DNA of 64,000 nt from an uncultured Lentisphaeria bacterium (GCA_905197955.1 CAJKAR010000018.1:24974-88973); one strand, 5' to 3'. Counted from the stretch's first letter, positions 43,775 through 53,382 are shown. Notes: generated from the sequence alone by a model not told the origin. Made by a program: numbers and translations.

Positions 43775-44245
43775 TTACTTTGCAGGTTTGATTACAACGG
43801 CACACGGAATGCCGTAATTGCCATCGGCCTTTCCATTGTGCGCAGGGACTTCGATTTTCCCCGCCTTGACCTGTTTTTCATAAACGGTGTCAGCTCCGGC
43901 GCTCCACTGGACTTTCATTGAAGTTTTCTTCCAATCCGCAGGAATGGTCGGAGTTCCGCGGTCGTGCACGAGAAGATAAACGGTCGCAGGCTGATCAATC
44001 GTAAGCGAGAATCCGGCACCGGGCTTTTTCATCGATCCACGCGAAACGGTAACGATCGGAAGACCTTTCAAGGAATCAGGGACCTTCATGAAGACAAAAG
44101 ATCCTCCGGTTGTACGAGTCTTTGCTTTCTGCTCAATCTTAGCTACCTTCGCGCTTCCGGTCAAACCGGAAATCTTGACCTCGGCAGCGGAAACACAGAT
44201 GGCTCCGGCGCACAGAACAGCAGCGATCACACTCATGAATTTCAT
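43775..44245 (-). CDS. Small secreted beta-sandwich protein, unknown function
   Basis: 156 residues with a Sec signal (FMSVIAAVLCAGAICVSAAE). The mature part is one beta-rich domain: GSFVFMKVPDSLKGLPIVTVSRG, then GFSLTIDQPATVYLLVHDRG and PADWKKTSMKVQW. Similar ID.PATVY[LV].[VY]D.R segments occur as accessory domains in secreted carbohydrate-active proteins; here the domain stands alone. It has a strong ribosome site (AAGGAGGAG), its own promoter and its own terminator, which suggests high expression. I cannot assign a function. Confidence 0.75.
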   Translation of the reverse strand: MKFMSVIAAVLCAGAICVSAAEVKISGLTGSAKVAKIEQKAKTRTTGGSFVFMKVPDSLKGLPIVTVSRGSMKKPGAGFSLTIDQPATVYLLVHDRGTPTIPADWKKTSMKVQWSAGADTVYEKQVKAGKIEVPAHNGKADGNYGIPCAVVIKPAK

Positions 44246-44275
44246 TTGCTCTCCTCCTTTTCTTTGGTGTTTTCT

Positions 44276-44303
44276 ATAATAAACCGAAAAAAAGAAAAGT
44301 CAA
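44276..44303 (-). promoter_or_regulatory. Promoter of the small secreted protein gene
   Basis: On the minus strand TTGACT (44303-44298), a 16-base spacer and TATTAT (44281-44276), some 30 bases before the ATG. Confidence 0.65.
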
Positions 44304-44383
44304 ACGGGGAATGGAAAAATCATGATTTTCCGCAGAGAGAGATCCGCATCTGCCACAGTCGGAAAACCGACGGATTCCCTGGA

Positions 44384-45283
44384 TCAAAGGCTCTTGAGTT
44401 CGCGCCGGAAGGGAATCGAATCCGCCGCGCCGAGGCGTCCGACACAGAGACCGGATGCCGCAGCCGCCGTTTTCATCGCCTTTTCCGGAGAAGCTCCGAG
44501 AGCCGTCTCCGCCAGGAAATAGCCGATAAACGTATCTCCCGCGGCAGTCGTATCCACCACTTTCTCCACGCTCGATGCCGGCACGAACACCACGCGCTCC
44601 TCCGCACGACCGAGATACATGGCTCCGCTTGCACCCAGAGTCATCAGCAGATTGGCAGAAGGATACTTTGTCTGAAGGGATCGGATCACCTGTTCCGGTC
44701 CGCTCTCCGCATCGGTTCCGGCAAGACCTGCAGCTTCAATCTCGTTCACAATGAAAGTATCCACCTGTTCCAGCGGATACGAAAACACACGATCATTCAT
44801 CGGGGCGGGATTGAAAAAGATACGCAGTCCGGCTCTGTCTGCGGCTTCCATGATCTCCTTCATGCGGCTGATCTCATTCTGAAGAAGCAGGAAATCGCCG
44901 CGCTCCATCGACTGGATCGAACGGAGAATCTGCGCTTCCGAAATCCGCATGTTGGCGCCGCCGAAGAGGACGATGCAGTTCTCGCCTTTTGCAGAGACTT
45001 GAATCATCGCATGTCCCGTCGGCTCTTCCGGTGCGACTTCCAGCAGAGAGCAATCCACGCCGGAAGATTCCAGTTTCTCCTTCAGAAAAAGTCCGTCGGA
45101 ACCGATCCGCCCGGCGTGAAGCACCTCCGCGCCCGCCCGCGCCAGAGCAATCGACTGATTCAGCCCCTTTCCTCCGCAGAAACGGGAGTAGTTTTCCGCC
45201 GAAATCGTCTCCCCCGGCTTTACAAAATCGGCGACATTGTAAACATGATCGATATTCAGCGAACCGAAATTCAGAATCTTCAT
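44384..45283 (-). CDS. PfkB-family sugar kinase, ribokinase-like
   Basis: 299 residues. The N-terminal GSLNIDHVYNV and the GGKGLNQSIALARAGA block match the PfkB1 signature region (~40-55). The ATP and anion hole motif DTTAAGDTFIGYF lies near residue 246 with the catalytic Asp. It phosphorylates a free sugar, ribose or a related pentose or deoxysugar, in the cytoplasm. ATG 45283 is preferred, as GGAG lies ten bases before it; ATG 45292 is too near that site. It is divergent from aguB with 220 bases between. No transporter accompanies it. Confidence 0.88.
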   Translation of the reverse strand: MKILNFGSLNIDHVYNVADFVKPGETISAENYSRFCGGKGLNQSIALARAGAEVLHAGRIGSDGLFLKEKLESSGVDCSLLEVAPEEPTGHAMIQVSAKGENCIVLFGGANMRISEAQILRSIQSMERGDFLLLQNEISRMKEIMEAADRAGLRIFFNPAPMNDRVFSYPLEQVDTFIVNEIEAAGLAGTDAESGPEQVIRSLQTKYPSANLLMTLGASGAMYLGRAEERVVFVPASSVEKVVDTTAAGDTFIGYFLAETALGASPEKAMKTAAAASGLCVGRLGAADSIPFRRELKSL

Positions 45284-45445
45284 ACCCCGCATTCTCCTTG
45301 TTTGAAACAATACTAAATCACGCGGAAGAGAAGGAATCAAGTGGCTGCCGCAGGATTTTCTGCGGAAAAAACAACACAAAATGCTTTTTCTCCATTCTCC
45401 GGAACAAATGAAAATTACCTTTTGATGAAAAATCCTGTTTTCGAT

Positions 45446-45474
45446 TTGCACAAACCGTGCCGAAGCGTTATAGT
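45446..45474 (+). promoter_or_regulatory. Promoter of aguB-aguA
   Basis: TTGCAC (45446-45451), 17-base spacer, TATAGT (45469-45474), 30 bases before the start codon. Confidence 0.6.
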
Positions 45475-45503
45475 TCCGAGTCAAACATGCAACAGGAGGA
45501 ACC

Positions 45504-46364
45504 ATGAGCGTCAAAATCGCCCTTTTGCAAAGCCGCGCATTCGAGACAAGAGAGGCATCCATCGCCGAACACGAAAAACGGATCGCGGAAGCCGCCGCAA
45601 ACGGCGCAAACATCATCTGCACGCAGGAACTCTGCTTTACCCCGTATTTCTGTCTGAATCAGGACCCTGCGAACTTCGATCTAGCAGAACCGATCCCGGG
45701 GCCGGTGACGGATCACTTTTCTGAAATTGCCCGGAAATATCAGGTGGTCCTGATTCTGTCGCTGTTCGAGCGGCGCGCCCCCGGACTCTGTCACAACACC
45801 GCGGCGATCATTGATGCCGACGGCACTTTTCTCGGCAAATACCGGAAAATGCACATTCCGCAGGATCCTGGATTTGAAGAGAAATTCTACTTCACCCCCG
45901 GCGATCTCGGCTTCCGCGCATGGCAGACCCGGTTTGGAAGAATCGGAGTCATCATCTGCTGGGACCAGTGGTATCCGGAATCGGCACGGCTGACGGCGCT
46001 CGACGGAGCGGAGATCATTTTCTGTCCGACGGCAATCGGCGGAATCGACTCGGAACCCGAAGAGCTTGCCAATCTCCAGCGGAAAGCCTGGCTGAATGCG
46101 CAAGTCTCCCATTCCGTCGCGAACGGATGCTACTACGCCGCAGTGAACCGGGTCGGCCGGGAGGGAGGCACCCGCTTCTGGGGGACTTCGTTCGTGTGCG
46201 ACTTCTACGGGAACCGGATCGCGGAGGCTTCGCAGGACAACGAGGAGATTCTCTACGCCACCTGCGATCTGCGCGCCATGGAGGAACACCGCCGGATGTG
46301 GCCCTTCTTCCGGGACCGCCGCATCGACGCATACCAAAATCTGCTGAGGAGATACAATGACTGA
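45504..46364 (+). CDS. aguB: N-carbamoylputrescine amidase
   Basis: 286 residues, nitrilase superfamily. The Glu-Lys-Cys triad is clear: Glu42 (CTQELCF), Lys115 (KYRKMHIP) and Cys152 (IICWDQWYPE). FYFTPGDLGF and NRVGREGGTRFWGTSFVCDFYG are specific to the AguB branch. It hydrolyses N-carbamoylputrescine to putrescine, CO2 and ammonia. AGGAGG precedes the ATG. The aguA gene overlaps its end by 8 bases, so the two steps from agmatine are encoded together. Confidence 0.95.
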   Translation: MSVKIALLQSRAFETREASIAEHEKRIAEAAANGANIICTQELCFTPYFCLNQDPANFDLAEPIPGPVTDHFSEIARKYQVVLILSLFERRAPGLCHNTAAIIDADGTFLGKYRKMHIPQDPGFEEKFYFTPGDLGFRAWQTRFGRIGVIICWDQWYPESARLTALDGAEIIFCPTAIGGIDSEPEELANLQRKAWLNAQVSHSVANGCYYAAVNRVGREGGTRFWGTSFVCDFYGNRIAEASQDNEEILYATCDLRAMEEHRRMWPFFRDRRIDAYQNLLRRYND

Positions 46365-47409
46365 TTTTCCTGCCCCCTCGGAATACGGATTTGCGATGCC
46401 GCCGGAATGGAGCCGTCAGGAAGGGGTCTTCCTGAGCTGGCCGCACAATCCCGCCACCTGGCCCGCGACCATGCCGGAAATCCGGAAAATTTTTGCGAAG
46501 TTTGCCGCCGCCATCTCCCGGTATGAAAAAGTCTGCATTCTCCGCGGGAACGCTGCGGCGGAATCCATACTGGAGGAGCTCTGCGAAGCCAATGCAACCA
46601 TGAACAACGTCCGGATCTTCGACATCCGGACCAACGATGTCTGGTGCCGCGATCATGGACCGGTCTTTGTCCGGAACGCCGCCACCGGAGAGCGCGCGAT
46701 CGTCGATTTCAACTACAATGCGTGGGGCGGAAAATTCCCGCCGTGGGATGCCGACAACGCCGTTCCCGGACGCCTCGCGGAAGAACTGAAGATGAAACGC
46801 TTCTCCATTCCGATCGTCTGCGAGGGCGGAGCGCTGGAGATCAACTCTCTCGGCGACCTCATGACCACAGAAACGGTTCTGCTCAATCCGAACCGGAATC
46901 CCGGAATCGGAAAAGAACAGATGGAGACCATTCTGAAAGCGGCACTCGGAGCAAAAAACATCCTCTGGCTGAAACAGGGTCTTGTGGGCGACGATACCGA
47001 TGGACACATCGACACTCTCGCCCGCTTCGTCCGCGACGACGCCATCCTTGCCGCCGTTGACGAGACCCCCTCCGGACGCAATCGCGAAGTTCTCCGCGAA
47101 AACATCCGTATTCTGGAACGAAACTGCAATTTGAAAGGCGAAAAATTCGAGATCATCCCCCTCCCCTGCCCCGATCCGATCGAACCCGAAGGCTGGCGCG
47201 AAACCGTTCTCCCCGCCACCTATACGAACTATCTGATCCTGAACGGAGCCGTTCTCGCGCCTTCCTACCGGAACGACAAATACGACGCAAAAGCCTGCGA
47301 GATCCTCTCCCGCTGCTTCCCGCGCCACAAAGTGGAAATGATCGACTGTTTCGACATCATTCTGGAAGGCGGTGCCCTGCACTGTCTCAGCCAGCAGATG
47401 CCGGCATAA
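46357..47409 (+). CDS. aguA: Agmatine deiminase
   Basis: 350 residues. The peptidylarginine-deiminase-like fold is marked by MPPEWSRQEGVFLSWPHN, TNDVWCRDHGPVFV (~92-105), CEGGALEIN, the DTDGHIDTLARFV block and the catalytic Cys343 in GGALHCLSQQMP. It converts agmatine to N-carbamoylputrescine plus ammonia, and AguB then makes putrescine. This implies polyamine supply from arginine via agmatine; no arginine decarboxylase is in the window. A strong bidirectional terminator follows. Confidence 0.95.
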   Translation: MTDFPAPSEYGFAMPPEWSRQEGVFLSWPHNPATWPATMPEIRKIFAKFAAAISRYEKVCILRGNAAAESILEELCEANATMNNVRIFDIRTNDVWCRDHGPVFVRNAATGERAIVDFNYNAWGGKFPPWDADNAVPGRLAEELKMKRFSIPIVCEGGALEINSLGDLMTTETVLLNPNRNPGIGKEQMETILKAALGAKNILWLKQGLVGDDTDGHIDTLARFVRDDAILAAVDETPSGRNREVLRENIRILERNCNLKGEKFEIIPLPCPDPIEPEGWRETVLPATYTNYLILNGAVLAPSYRNDKYDAKACEILSRCFPRHKVEMIDCFDIILEGGALHCLSQQMPA

Positions 47410-47498
47410 ACCATTCGTCCGATCCCTGCGTTTTCCGTTCGACGGCTCCATCCCCCGGAACTCAGCAGAACAACAACGAAAAAAATAACAAAAAACAA

Positions 47499-47535
47499 CG
47501 GAGTTCTCCTCGCAGGAAGAGAACTCCGCTTTTTT
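47499..47535. terminator. Bidirectional terminator after aguA
   Basis: A 10-bp perfect stem CGGAGTTCTC/GAGAACTCCG is followed by CTTTTTT on the plus strand and by T-rich sequence on the minus strand. It serves aguA and the convergent gene. Confidence 0.92.
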
Positions 47536-47559
47536 ACAAACCGATCCAGGTAATCGCAA

Positions 47560-48681
47560 TCAGATGGACGGCAGTTTCACATCCTTTGCCGGAACGATCA
47601 CCAGTTTCGCCCCCTTCAGAGCAAGCTGACGATTCGCCCAGCGGCGGAACTCGTTGATCCCGTAGACATCCAGATGCGGCAGAGATTTCATTCTAGCCCT
47701 GTCCTGATGCGCGGCGCAGGTGCAGAAGACCGGCACAACGTTTGTCACAGCCAGCACATCCCCCTCCTGCAGATCCGCCAGCTTCCGGCGGACCCATTTT
47801 TTCAGCACATTGAGCACGCCAGGCGCGGCAAAGCAGGGTAGCGATTTCACGGGATTTCCAGCGCCATCGTATGCAAGAAGCGTCTCGGGCCAGTCGAATG
47901 CCGCCATGTCGAACACATCCTTGTATTTTGCAGAAGTTCGGGCTCCGCCTTTTTTCCTCCATGCCAGCAGGAAGTTCATTCTGCGGTTGCGTCCGAAAGG
48001 CACCTCGACCTCCGGCCGGGGGTGGAACTCGTACGGGAGCCAGGAGGCCTCAAGTCCGTTTTCCGTTTTTGTCAATGTATAGCGGGAAACAGTATCCGGC
48101 GCGGATGCCGTCCAGCGCCAGAAATCCTCGCCGGTTGCGATCTCCAGAATGGTCCCTTCCCCGCTTTCCGCCAGAAGCGCAACCGGAGGCTGCGCAGAGT
48201 CGTAAATGACAGAACCTTCCGCAACGGAATCAAAACTCTTCCACTCCGGCTGCGGCAGAGCGGCTCCGGATTCCGGCGCGGAAAGCACCGCAAAGCGCGC
48301 AATGCCGCCCTCCAGACGGTATCCGCCCGCAAACAGACTCCGCACCTGAAAGGAGGCGCGGATCAGAAAATCCGTCGTCACGGAAAGCAGGCCGTCCGAG
48401 AGCTTGAATTTCCGGGCGATCCCCGGCTCGGCTCCGAACGGAATTCTGCACGAAGATTCAAACTGCGCCTCCCTGCCATCGTTGGAATGATGCACCTTGC
48501 GCCGTTCGTGAAGCGCGGAGGCCTCCTCCAGATTGTCGATCACGGCAAAACGGGAAACGAACGTCAGCGACCGATCCGGACGAAGCGTGAACAACCCCGG
48601 CTTCGGGGCATCGAAAACAACCTCCCAGTTCTTCCCGGACGAACGGAAGGTTCCATCGGACTGTCTCGTGATCTCCAGCAT
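47560..48681 (-). CDS. Hypothetical protein, beta-rich with helical C-terminus
   Basis: 373 residues, no signal peptide. The first ~270 residues are beta-rich, with sugar-mutarotase-like character (SRFAVIDNLEEASALHERRKVHHSNDG, TVSRYTLTKTENGLEASWLPYEF). The last 100 include a Cys pair, VPVFCTCAAHQ. I recognise no named family. Its ATG shares the A of the nitroreductase stop (TGATG), so it is translationally coupled and the last gene of the ychF-murJ operon. A function with the nitroreductase is possible but not shown. Confidence 0.65.
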   Translation of the reverse strand: MLEITRQSDGTFRSSGKNWEVVFDAPKPGLFTLRPDRSLTFVSRFAVIDNLEEASALHERRKVHHSNDGREAQFESSCRIPFGAEPGIARKFKLSDGLLSVTTDFLIRASFQVRSLFAGGYRLEGGIARFAVLSAPESGAALPQPEWKSFDSVAEGSVIYDSAQPPVALLAESGEGTILEIATGEDFWRWTASAPDTVSRYTLTKTENGLEASWLPYEFHPRPEVEVPFGRNRRMNFLLAWRKKGGARTSAKYKDVFDMAAFDWPETLLAYDGAGNPVKSLPCFAAPGVLNVLKKWVRRKLADLQEGDVLAVTNVVPVFCTCAAHQDRARMKSLPHLDVYGINEFRRWANRQLALKGAKLVIVPAKDVKLPSI

Positions 48682-49184
48682 CAGATGACCTCGAACACCT
48701 TGGAAACATCTTTGCGCGCGAAGGGTCCGGGCCCATCCTTGGCGTACCCGAGCGGCGAGAGCGCAACCGAATGTTCCGAAGGCTTCACGCCGAGAATCGC
48801 ATCGACCGCGGCGCGGTCATACGCGCAGACCCAGCAGGTTCCGAGTCCCTCTTCCGTTGCCGCAAGCACAAAGTGCTCCATGGCGATTGCGGCATCCACA
48901 TCGACAATCGAATCTCCTTCCAGACGTTTCCACGCCGCGGAGGCATCCCCCACCACAACCGCGATCAACGGCGCTTCGGAAAGCCATGCCGCCTTGTACA
49001 CCCGGCAGATCGCCGCCCGCTTCTCCGGATCCTTCACCACGATGATGCGGAACGGCTGACGGTTGCACGCAGTCGGCGCCATATTCACCGCCTCGGCAAT
49101 GCGTTCCAGCGCATCCTCCGGAACGGGAACGGGACGATACGAACGAATACTTCTTCTCAAACGGATCACATCATAAAATTCCAT
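48681..49184 (-). CDS. Nitroreductase-family FMN oxidoreductase
   Basis: 167 residues, the short form of the family. It shows the FMN contacts RRSIRSYRP (10-18), NMAPTACNRQPFRIIVV (~34-50) and the late EEGLGTCWVCAYD block at ~111-123. These enzymes transfer electrons from NAD(P)H to nitro groups, quinones or flavins. AAGGAGG precedes the ATG, 12 bases after murJ ends. It is coupled by TGATG to the following hypothetical gene. The physiological substrate cannot be read from the sequence. Confidence 0.9.
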   Translation of the reverse strand: MEFYDVIRLRRSIRSYRPVPVPEDALERIAEAVNMAPTACNRQPFRIIVVKDPEKRAAICRVYKAAWLSEAPLIAVVVGDASAAWKRLEGDSIVDVDAAIAMEHFVLAATEEGLGTCWVCAYDRAAVDAILGVKPSEHSVALSPLGYAKDGPGPFARKDVSKVFEVI

Positions 49185-49196
49185 GTTTCAACCTCC

Positions 49197-50768
49197 TTAT
49201 GATTTCGAAAAACGCCGCAGAAGTTTTCCCGTCACAATCCGGGCTTCGCGGATACTAAGCAGAAATGCCAGCGCTGTAAATATAGCACCAAACAGCGCAC
49301 TTGCGCAAATCAGAGAAAGAATATTTTTCGGCAATGCCGCAAAAAAGCCAATTCCCTCCAGCTCCGTACAGAGATACCGCGCCGGAAGAGCCGCCACCGC
49401 TGAGATCACTAGCAGCTGGACAAACAGATATCCCGCACTCTTCAGCGGCATCCGTCCAAGACGCTTTCTCAGCAGATACAGAAGAATGAAATTGTTCAAA
49501 TACGCGGTAATGCTCGTTGCCAGAGCAATCCCCCCCTGCCGCATCACATCCATCAGGGAGATGCTGATCATCACATTCAGGACAATACAGAAGATCGAAA
49601 CCAGAACCGGCGTTTTCATGTCCTTTCTGGAATAGAAGCCGGAAACCGTCACCTTCGTTGCGGCAAACGCGGGAATCCCGAACGCATACCAGTAAAGCGC
49701 CAGCGCCGACTCATTCAAAGCAACCGTGTCGAACGCACCCCGGCGGAACAGAAGATCCAGAAGCTCACGCCCGAAGCAGATCATGTACGCCGCAAGCGGA
49801 ACCGTCAGAAAAAGAAGCTGACGCATGGAACCGAACATCATAATCAGCATCGTCTTGAGTCTGCCGGCTGCCGCAAGACGCGACATCAGAGAAAGAGAAA
49901 CCGTACCGAACGCCACCGCAAAAATTCCAATCGGCAGATAGATGAGCCGGTCGCTGTAATACAAAGCCGCAACCGCGTGGTTGCCGATCGCCATCGCAAT
50001 CGTCCGGTCGCAGATCACGCTGACCTGAAGAGCCGACATCCCGATCAGTCCCGGCAGCGCCAGATGCCAGATCTCCCGGATCGCCGGCGCATTCCACAAC
50101 GTCCGTCCCGACAATTCCGGCAGCATCCCCTCCTTCTTCAGCAGCCACCCGAGCACCACCATCTCCGCAAGCCCCGAAAGCAGCACCGCCACCGAAAGCA
50201 CATACAGACAGTTCACCGGTTCTTTCCGCCCCCCCGAACAGAAAAACAGAAGCGCTCCGATCAGGAACACATTCAGCAGCAGACTCGCCATCGCAGGCAG
50301 GAAAAACTGCTTCATGCTGTTCAGAAGCGAGGTTGCTATCCCGATCAGGCAGATCATAATGCAGTACGGCATCACCACCGGCGTTGCAAGGAGCGCCATC
50401 TTCCAGCGTTCCGTCGTCACATACGGCTCAATCAGCAGCGCGGGAAGTGCCACCAGCACCGTAATCAGCGCCAGAAGAAAGGTCAGCCAGATCACAATCG
50501 TGGAGAACTTGCGCCGGGCGGAATCCTGTCCCTCTTTTTCCAGCGTATGGGAGATCATCGGGATCAGAGCGGTCCCCAGCGCCCCCTCCCCCAGAATGCG
50601 ACGGAAAAGATTCGGAAGCGTAAACGCAAGCGCCCATGCGCTCATCAGCATTCCGCCTCCGATGAACTGAGCAGTCAGAATCTCCCGGATCAGCCCCAGA
50701 ACGCGGCTCAGAAAGGTGGCTCCGGAAAGCCCCATCGTGCTTTTGAAAACACCCCGATCCGAAGCCAT
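49197..50768 (-). CDS. murJ: Lipid II flippase MurJ
   Basis: 523 residues with about 14 hydrophobic helices. The opening TMGLSGATFLSRVLGLIREIL and FTLPNLFRRILGEGALGTALIPM are diagnostic of MurJ/MviN; LDLLFRRGAFD and the VLNVMISISLM segment fit later helices. It moves lipid II across the inner membrane for peptidoglycan synthesis. GAGGAGG lies upstream of the ATG. It follows ychF by 16 bases in one operon, opposite murD. Together with rodA and murD it shows that this organism makes peptidoglycan. Confidence 0.95.
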   Translation of the reverse strand: MASDRGVFKSTMGLSGATFLSRVLGLIREILTAQFIGGGMLMSAWALAFTLPNLFRRILGEGALGTALIPMISHTLEKEGQDSARRKFSTIVIWLTFLLALITVLVALPALLIEPYVTTERWKMALLATPVVMPYCIMICLIGIATSLLNSMKQFFLPAMASLLLNVFLIGALLFFCSGGRKEPVNCLYVLSVAVLLSGLAEMVVLGWLLKKEGMLPELSGRTLWNAPAIREIWHLALPGLIGMSALQVSVICDRTIAMAIGNHAVAALYYSDRLIYLPIGIFAVAFGTVSLSLMSRLAAAGRLKTMLIMMFGSMRQLLFLTVPLAAYMICFGRELLDLLFRRGAFDTVALNESALALYWYAFGIPAFAATKVTVSGFYSRKDMKTPVLVSIFCIVLNVMISISLMDVMRQGGIALATSITAYLNNFILLYLLRKRLGRMPLKSAGYLFVQLLVISAVAALPARYLCTELEGIGFFAALPKNILSLICASALFGAIFTALAFLLSIREARIVTGKLLRRFSKS

Positions 50769-50784
50769 GACAAAACGAACCTCC

Positions 50785-51885
50785 TCAGACGGAGAAGCGG
50801 ACGAACACGCAGTCGCCGTCCTGCACGATGTACTCTTTTCCTTCGATCCGGAGCTTTCCGGCCTCTTTCGCGCCGTTCCAGCTTCCGTATTTCATCAGAT
50901 CGTCGTAGGAGACGACCTCCATGCGGATGAAGCCGCGCTCCATATCGGTATGGATTTTTCCAGCCGCCTGCGGCGCCGTCGAACCGCGCGTGACGGTCCA
51001 GGCACGGGTCTCATCGGGACCGGTCGTAAAGAATGTCAGGTAGTTCAGAAGCTGATAGCCGGTATGAATGACTCGTTCGAGTCCGCTTTTCTCCACGCCG
51101 ATATCTTCCAGAAACGCGAGAGCCTCATCGGGTTCGAGCTGGGCAAGATCCTCTTCCAGCTTCGCGCAGACGGGAACGACCTCCATGCCATGTTTTGCGG
51201 CATCGGCAATCAGCTTTTTCGAGACCTCGTCTTTACCGAAGTTCCGGAACGCCTCCTCATCGGTATTCGCGCAGACGAACGCCGGAGTAAGAGTCAGCAG
51301 CTGCATGGATTTCACAATCCGCACCTGTTTCGGATCCTCCTTGTCATAGACCGGGAGAGTTGCGTTCTCCAGATTTTTCACAAAGGAATTGGCAAGTTCG
51401 AGTTCCAGTTTCAGTTCGGGATCGCCGCTGCGGGCGAGCTTTTTCGATTTGTCGATTTTCTTCTGCAAATATTCCAGATCCGCCAGCATGAGTTCGGTCA
51501 GGATCAGTTCGAGGTCCCGGGAGGGATCGACCACCTCCTTGACATGCACCACATCCGGATCCTTGAACAAGCGGACAACATGCGCCACGGCATCCACATT
51601 GCGGATATGACCGAGGAACTGGTTGCCGAGCCCCTCCCCCTTGCTTGCGCCTTCGACAAGTCCGGCGATGTCGATAAACTTCATTGTTGCCGGCACAACC
51701 TTCGCCGAGTGCTCCAGCTTGACCAGCTCATCCACGCGCTTGTCGGGAACCGGTACGACACCCGTATTCGGATCAATCGTGCAGAACGGAAAATTGGCGG
51801 CTACCGCCCCGCCTTTGCACAACGCATTGAAAAGGGTTGACTTCCCGACATTCGGCAATCCTACAAAACCACAGGCAAATCCCAT
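50785..51885 (-). CDS. ychF: YchF/OLA1-type ribosome-binding ATPase
   Basis: 366 residues. The P-loop is GLPNVGKST at about 9-17; the G3 region reads KFIDIAGLVEGASKGEGLGNQFL. The nucleotide-base motif is NTDE (NxxE) rather than NKxD, the mark of ATP preference in this family. The C-terminal TGS-like domain ends DCVFVRFSV. It is a conserved GTPase-fold ATPase linked to translation and stress. ATG 51885 (MGFACGFVGLP) is chosen, as GGAG lies nine bases before it and the family starts here; ATG 51900 is upstream. It is the first gene of the operon with murJ. Confidence 0.96.
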   Translation of the reverse strand: MGFACGFVGLPNVGKSTLFNALCKGGAVAANFPFCTIDPNTGVVPVPDKRVDELVKLEHSAKVVPATMKFIDIAGLVEGASKGEGLGNQFLGHIRNVDAVAHVVRLFKDPDVVHVKEVVDPSRDLELILTELMLADLEYLQKKIDKSKKLARSGDPELKLELELANSFVKNLENATLPVYDKEDPKQVRIVKSMQLLTLTPAFVCANTDEEAFRNFGKDEVSKKLIADAAKHGMEVVPVCAKLEEDLAQLEPDEALAFLEDIGVEKSGLERVIHTGYQLLNYLTFFTTGPDETRAWTVTRGSTAPQAAGKIHTDMERGFIRMEVVSYDDLMKYGSWNGAKEAGKLRIEGKEYIVQDGDCVFVRFSV

Positions 51886-52044
51886 TGGTGAAAACTCCAT
51901 TCTTATTTTTTTGAATCAGTTCAAATGGAAATTTACCATTTCATTTGTTTTTTTCAACCGTCCGGAGATTTAAATTCCGCAAATCCGGTGTAAGTTTACA
52001 ACACCTGTTTACAGATTGCAGTCAAACTTCTGAGGAAATGAGAA

Positions 52045-53382
52045 ATGGAAGAAGAAAATAAGAGGGTTCTGATCCTCGGATTCGGGATCAGCGGAAGAGC
52101 CGCCGCACGGCTCGCGGAACATCTGAAAATGATCCCGGTTCCCGTCGACGCCAGACATGCGCCGGATGAAGCGCTCTTCCGGGAATCCGCCTTCGGCTGG
52201 CAGGAGGGAACGCCTCTGCCCCATGCGGATCTGGCGGTCATCAGTCCCGGCATCCGCCCCGATTCCCCGATGGCACAGGCAGCTCGGAATGCCGGGGCAT
52301 CTATCATCGGAGAACTCGAATTCGCCTGCCGCGTCCTTCCCTGCCGGATCGTCGCCATTACAGGAACCAACGGAAAAACCACCACAACGGAACTTACCAC
52401 AGCACTTCTTCAGGCAAATGGAATCCGGGCTCAGTCCGCGGGAAATATCGGAAACGCCCTCAGCGACGCCGCTCTCGACGTGCTCCTCCACAACAATCTC
52501 GATGTGCTGGTTGTGGAATCCAGCTCGTTTCAGCTTGAGACCATCCAGTCCTTCCGCCCCTCGACCGGCGCGCTCCTGAATCTGGCAAGCGACCACATCA
52601 ACCGTCACGGCTCCATGGAGGGCTACGCCGAAGCCAAACTGCGGCTCTTCCGGAACATGGAAGGCGGCAATGCCGTCATCAACGCCAACCTTCCGGAACG
52701 TTACGCCCAGCAAATCCGCGCCCGCTGCCGCACCGAAACATTCTCCGCCGCGCAGAATGCCGATTTCATGCTTGAAAACGGAAGCATCCGCTTTCATGGA
52801 AGACCCGTCATTCCGCTGGCGGAAGTTCCGCTCAAAGGGAACCATAACGCAGAAAACATCATGGCGGCGCTCGCAATCTTGAAGGCGGAAGCCGGGGAAG
52901 AGGCACTCTTTTCCGAAGCGACCGCGGAGGCACTCCGCAGTTTTCACCCGGATGTTCACCGGATGGAGTTCTTCGCGGAACACAATGGTATCCGGTTCGT
53001 CGATGATTCCAAAGCGACGAATCCCCATTCGGTCAACGCCGCTCTGAACACGTTCGGCGGGAAGAAGAACGTCATCCTGATCCTCGGCGGACTCGACAAG
53101 CAGATGGATTTCTCCTCCATCCGGGACGATGCGGACAAAATCAAATGCGCCTTTCTCATCGGGGAATGCAAAGAGAAAATCTATGCCGCTCTCCACGATC
53201 TCTTCCCCTGCACCCTCTGCGCGACGCTGGAAGAGGCAACGGAACAGGGAGCCCGCTCCGCCGCCCCCGGCGACATTCTCGCCCTCTGTCCCGCCTGCGC
53301 CAGCATGGATATGTTCCGGGATTACAAGGAGCGCGGCAACCGTTTCAAAGAGGCGGTCCACCGGCTGATCCGGAACTCATAA
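52045..53382 (+). CDS. murD: UDP-N-acetylmuramoylalanine--D-glutamate ligase
   Basis: 445 residues, full length. The N-terminal Rossmann domain begins VLILGFGISGRAAARL. The Mur-ligase ATP loop AITGTNGKTTTTEL lies near 104-117, followed by SAGNIGNAL, VVESSSFQLE, NLASDHINRHGSMEGYAEAK, KGNHNAENIMAAL and a late FVDDSKATNP. It adds D-glutamate to UDP-MurNAc-L-Ala in the cytoplasm. It stands alone, away from a mur-fts cluster, and is divergent from ychF-murJ. Confidence 0.96.
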   Translation: MEEENKRVLILGFGISGRAAARLAEHLKMIPVPVDARHAPDEALFRESAFGWQEGTPLPHADLAVISPGIRPDSPMAQAARNAGASIIGELEFACRVLPCRIVAITGTNGKTTTTELTTALLQANGIRAQSAGNIGNALSDAALDVLLHNNLDVLVVESSSFQLETIQSFRPSTGALLNLASDHINRHGSMEGYAEAKLRLFRNMEGGNAVINANLPERYAQQIRARCRTETFSAAQNADFMLENGSIRFHGRPVIPLAEVPLKGNHNAENIMAALAILKAEAGEEALFSEATAEALRSFHPDVHRMEFFAEHNGIRFVDDSKATNPHSVNAALNTFGGKKNVILILGGLDKQMDFSSIRDDADKIKCAFLIGECKEKIYAALHDLFPCTLCATLEEATEQGARSAAPGDILALCPACASMDMFRDYKERGNRFKEAVHRLIRNS

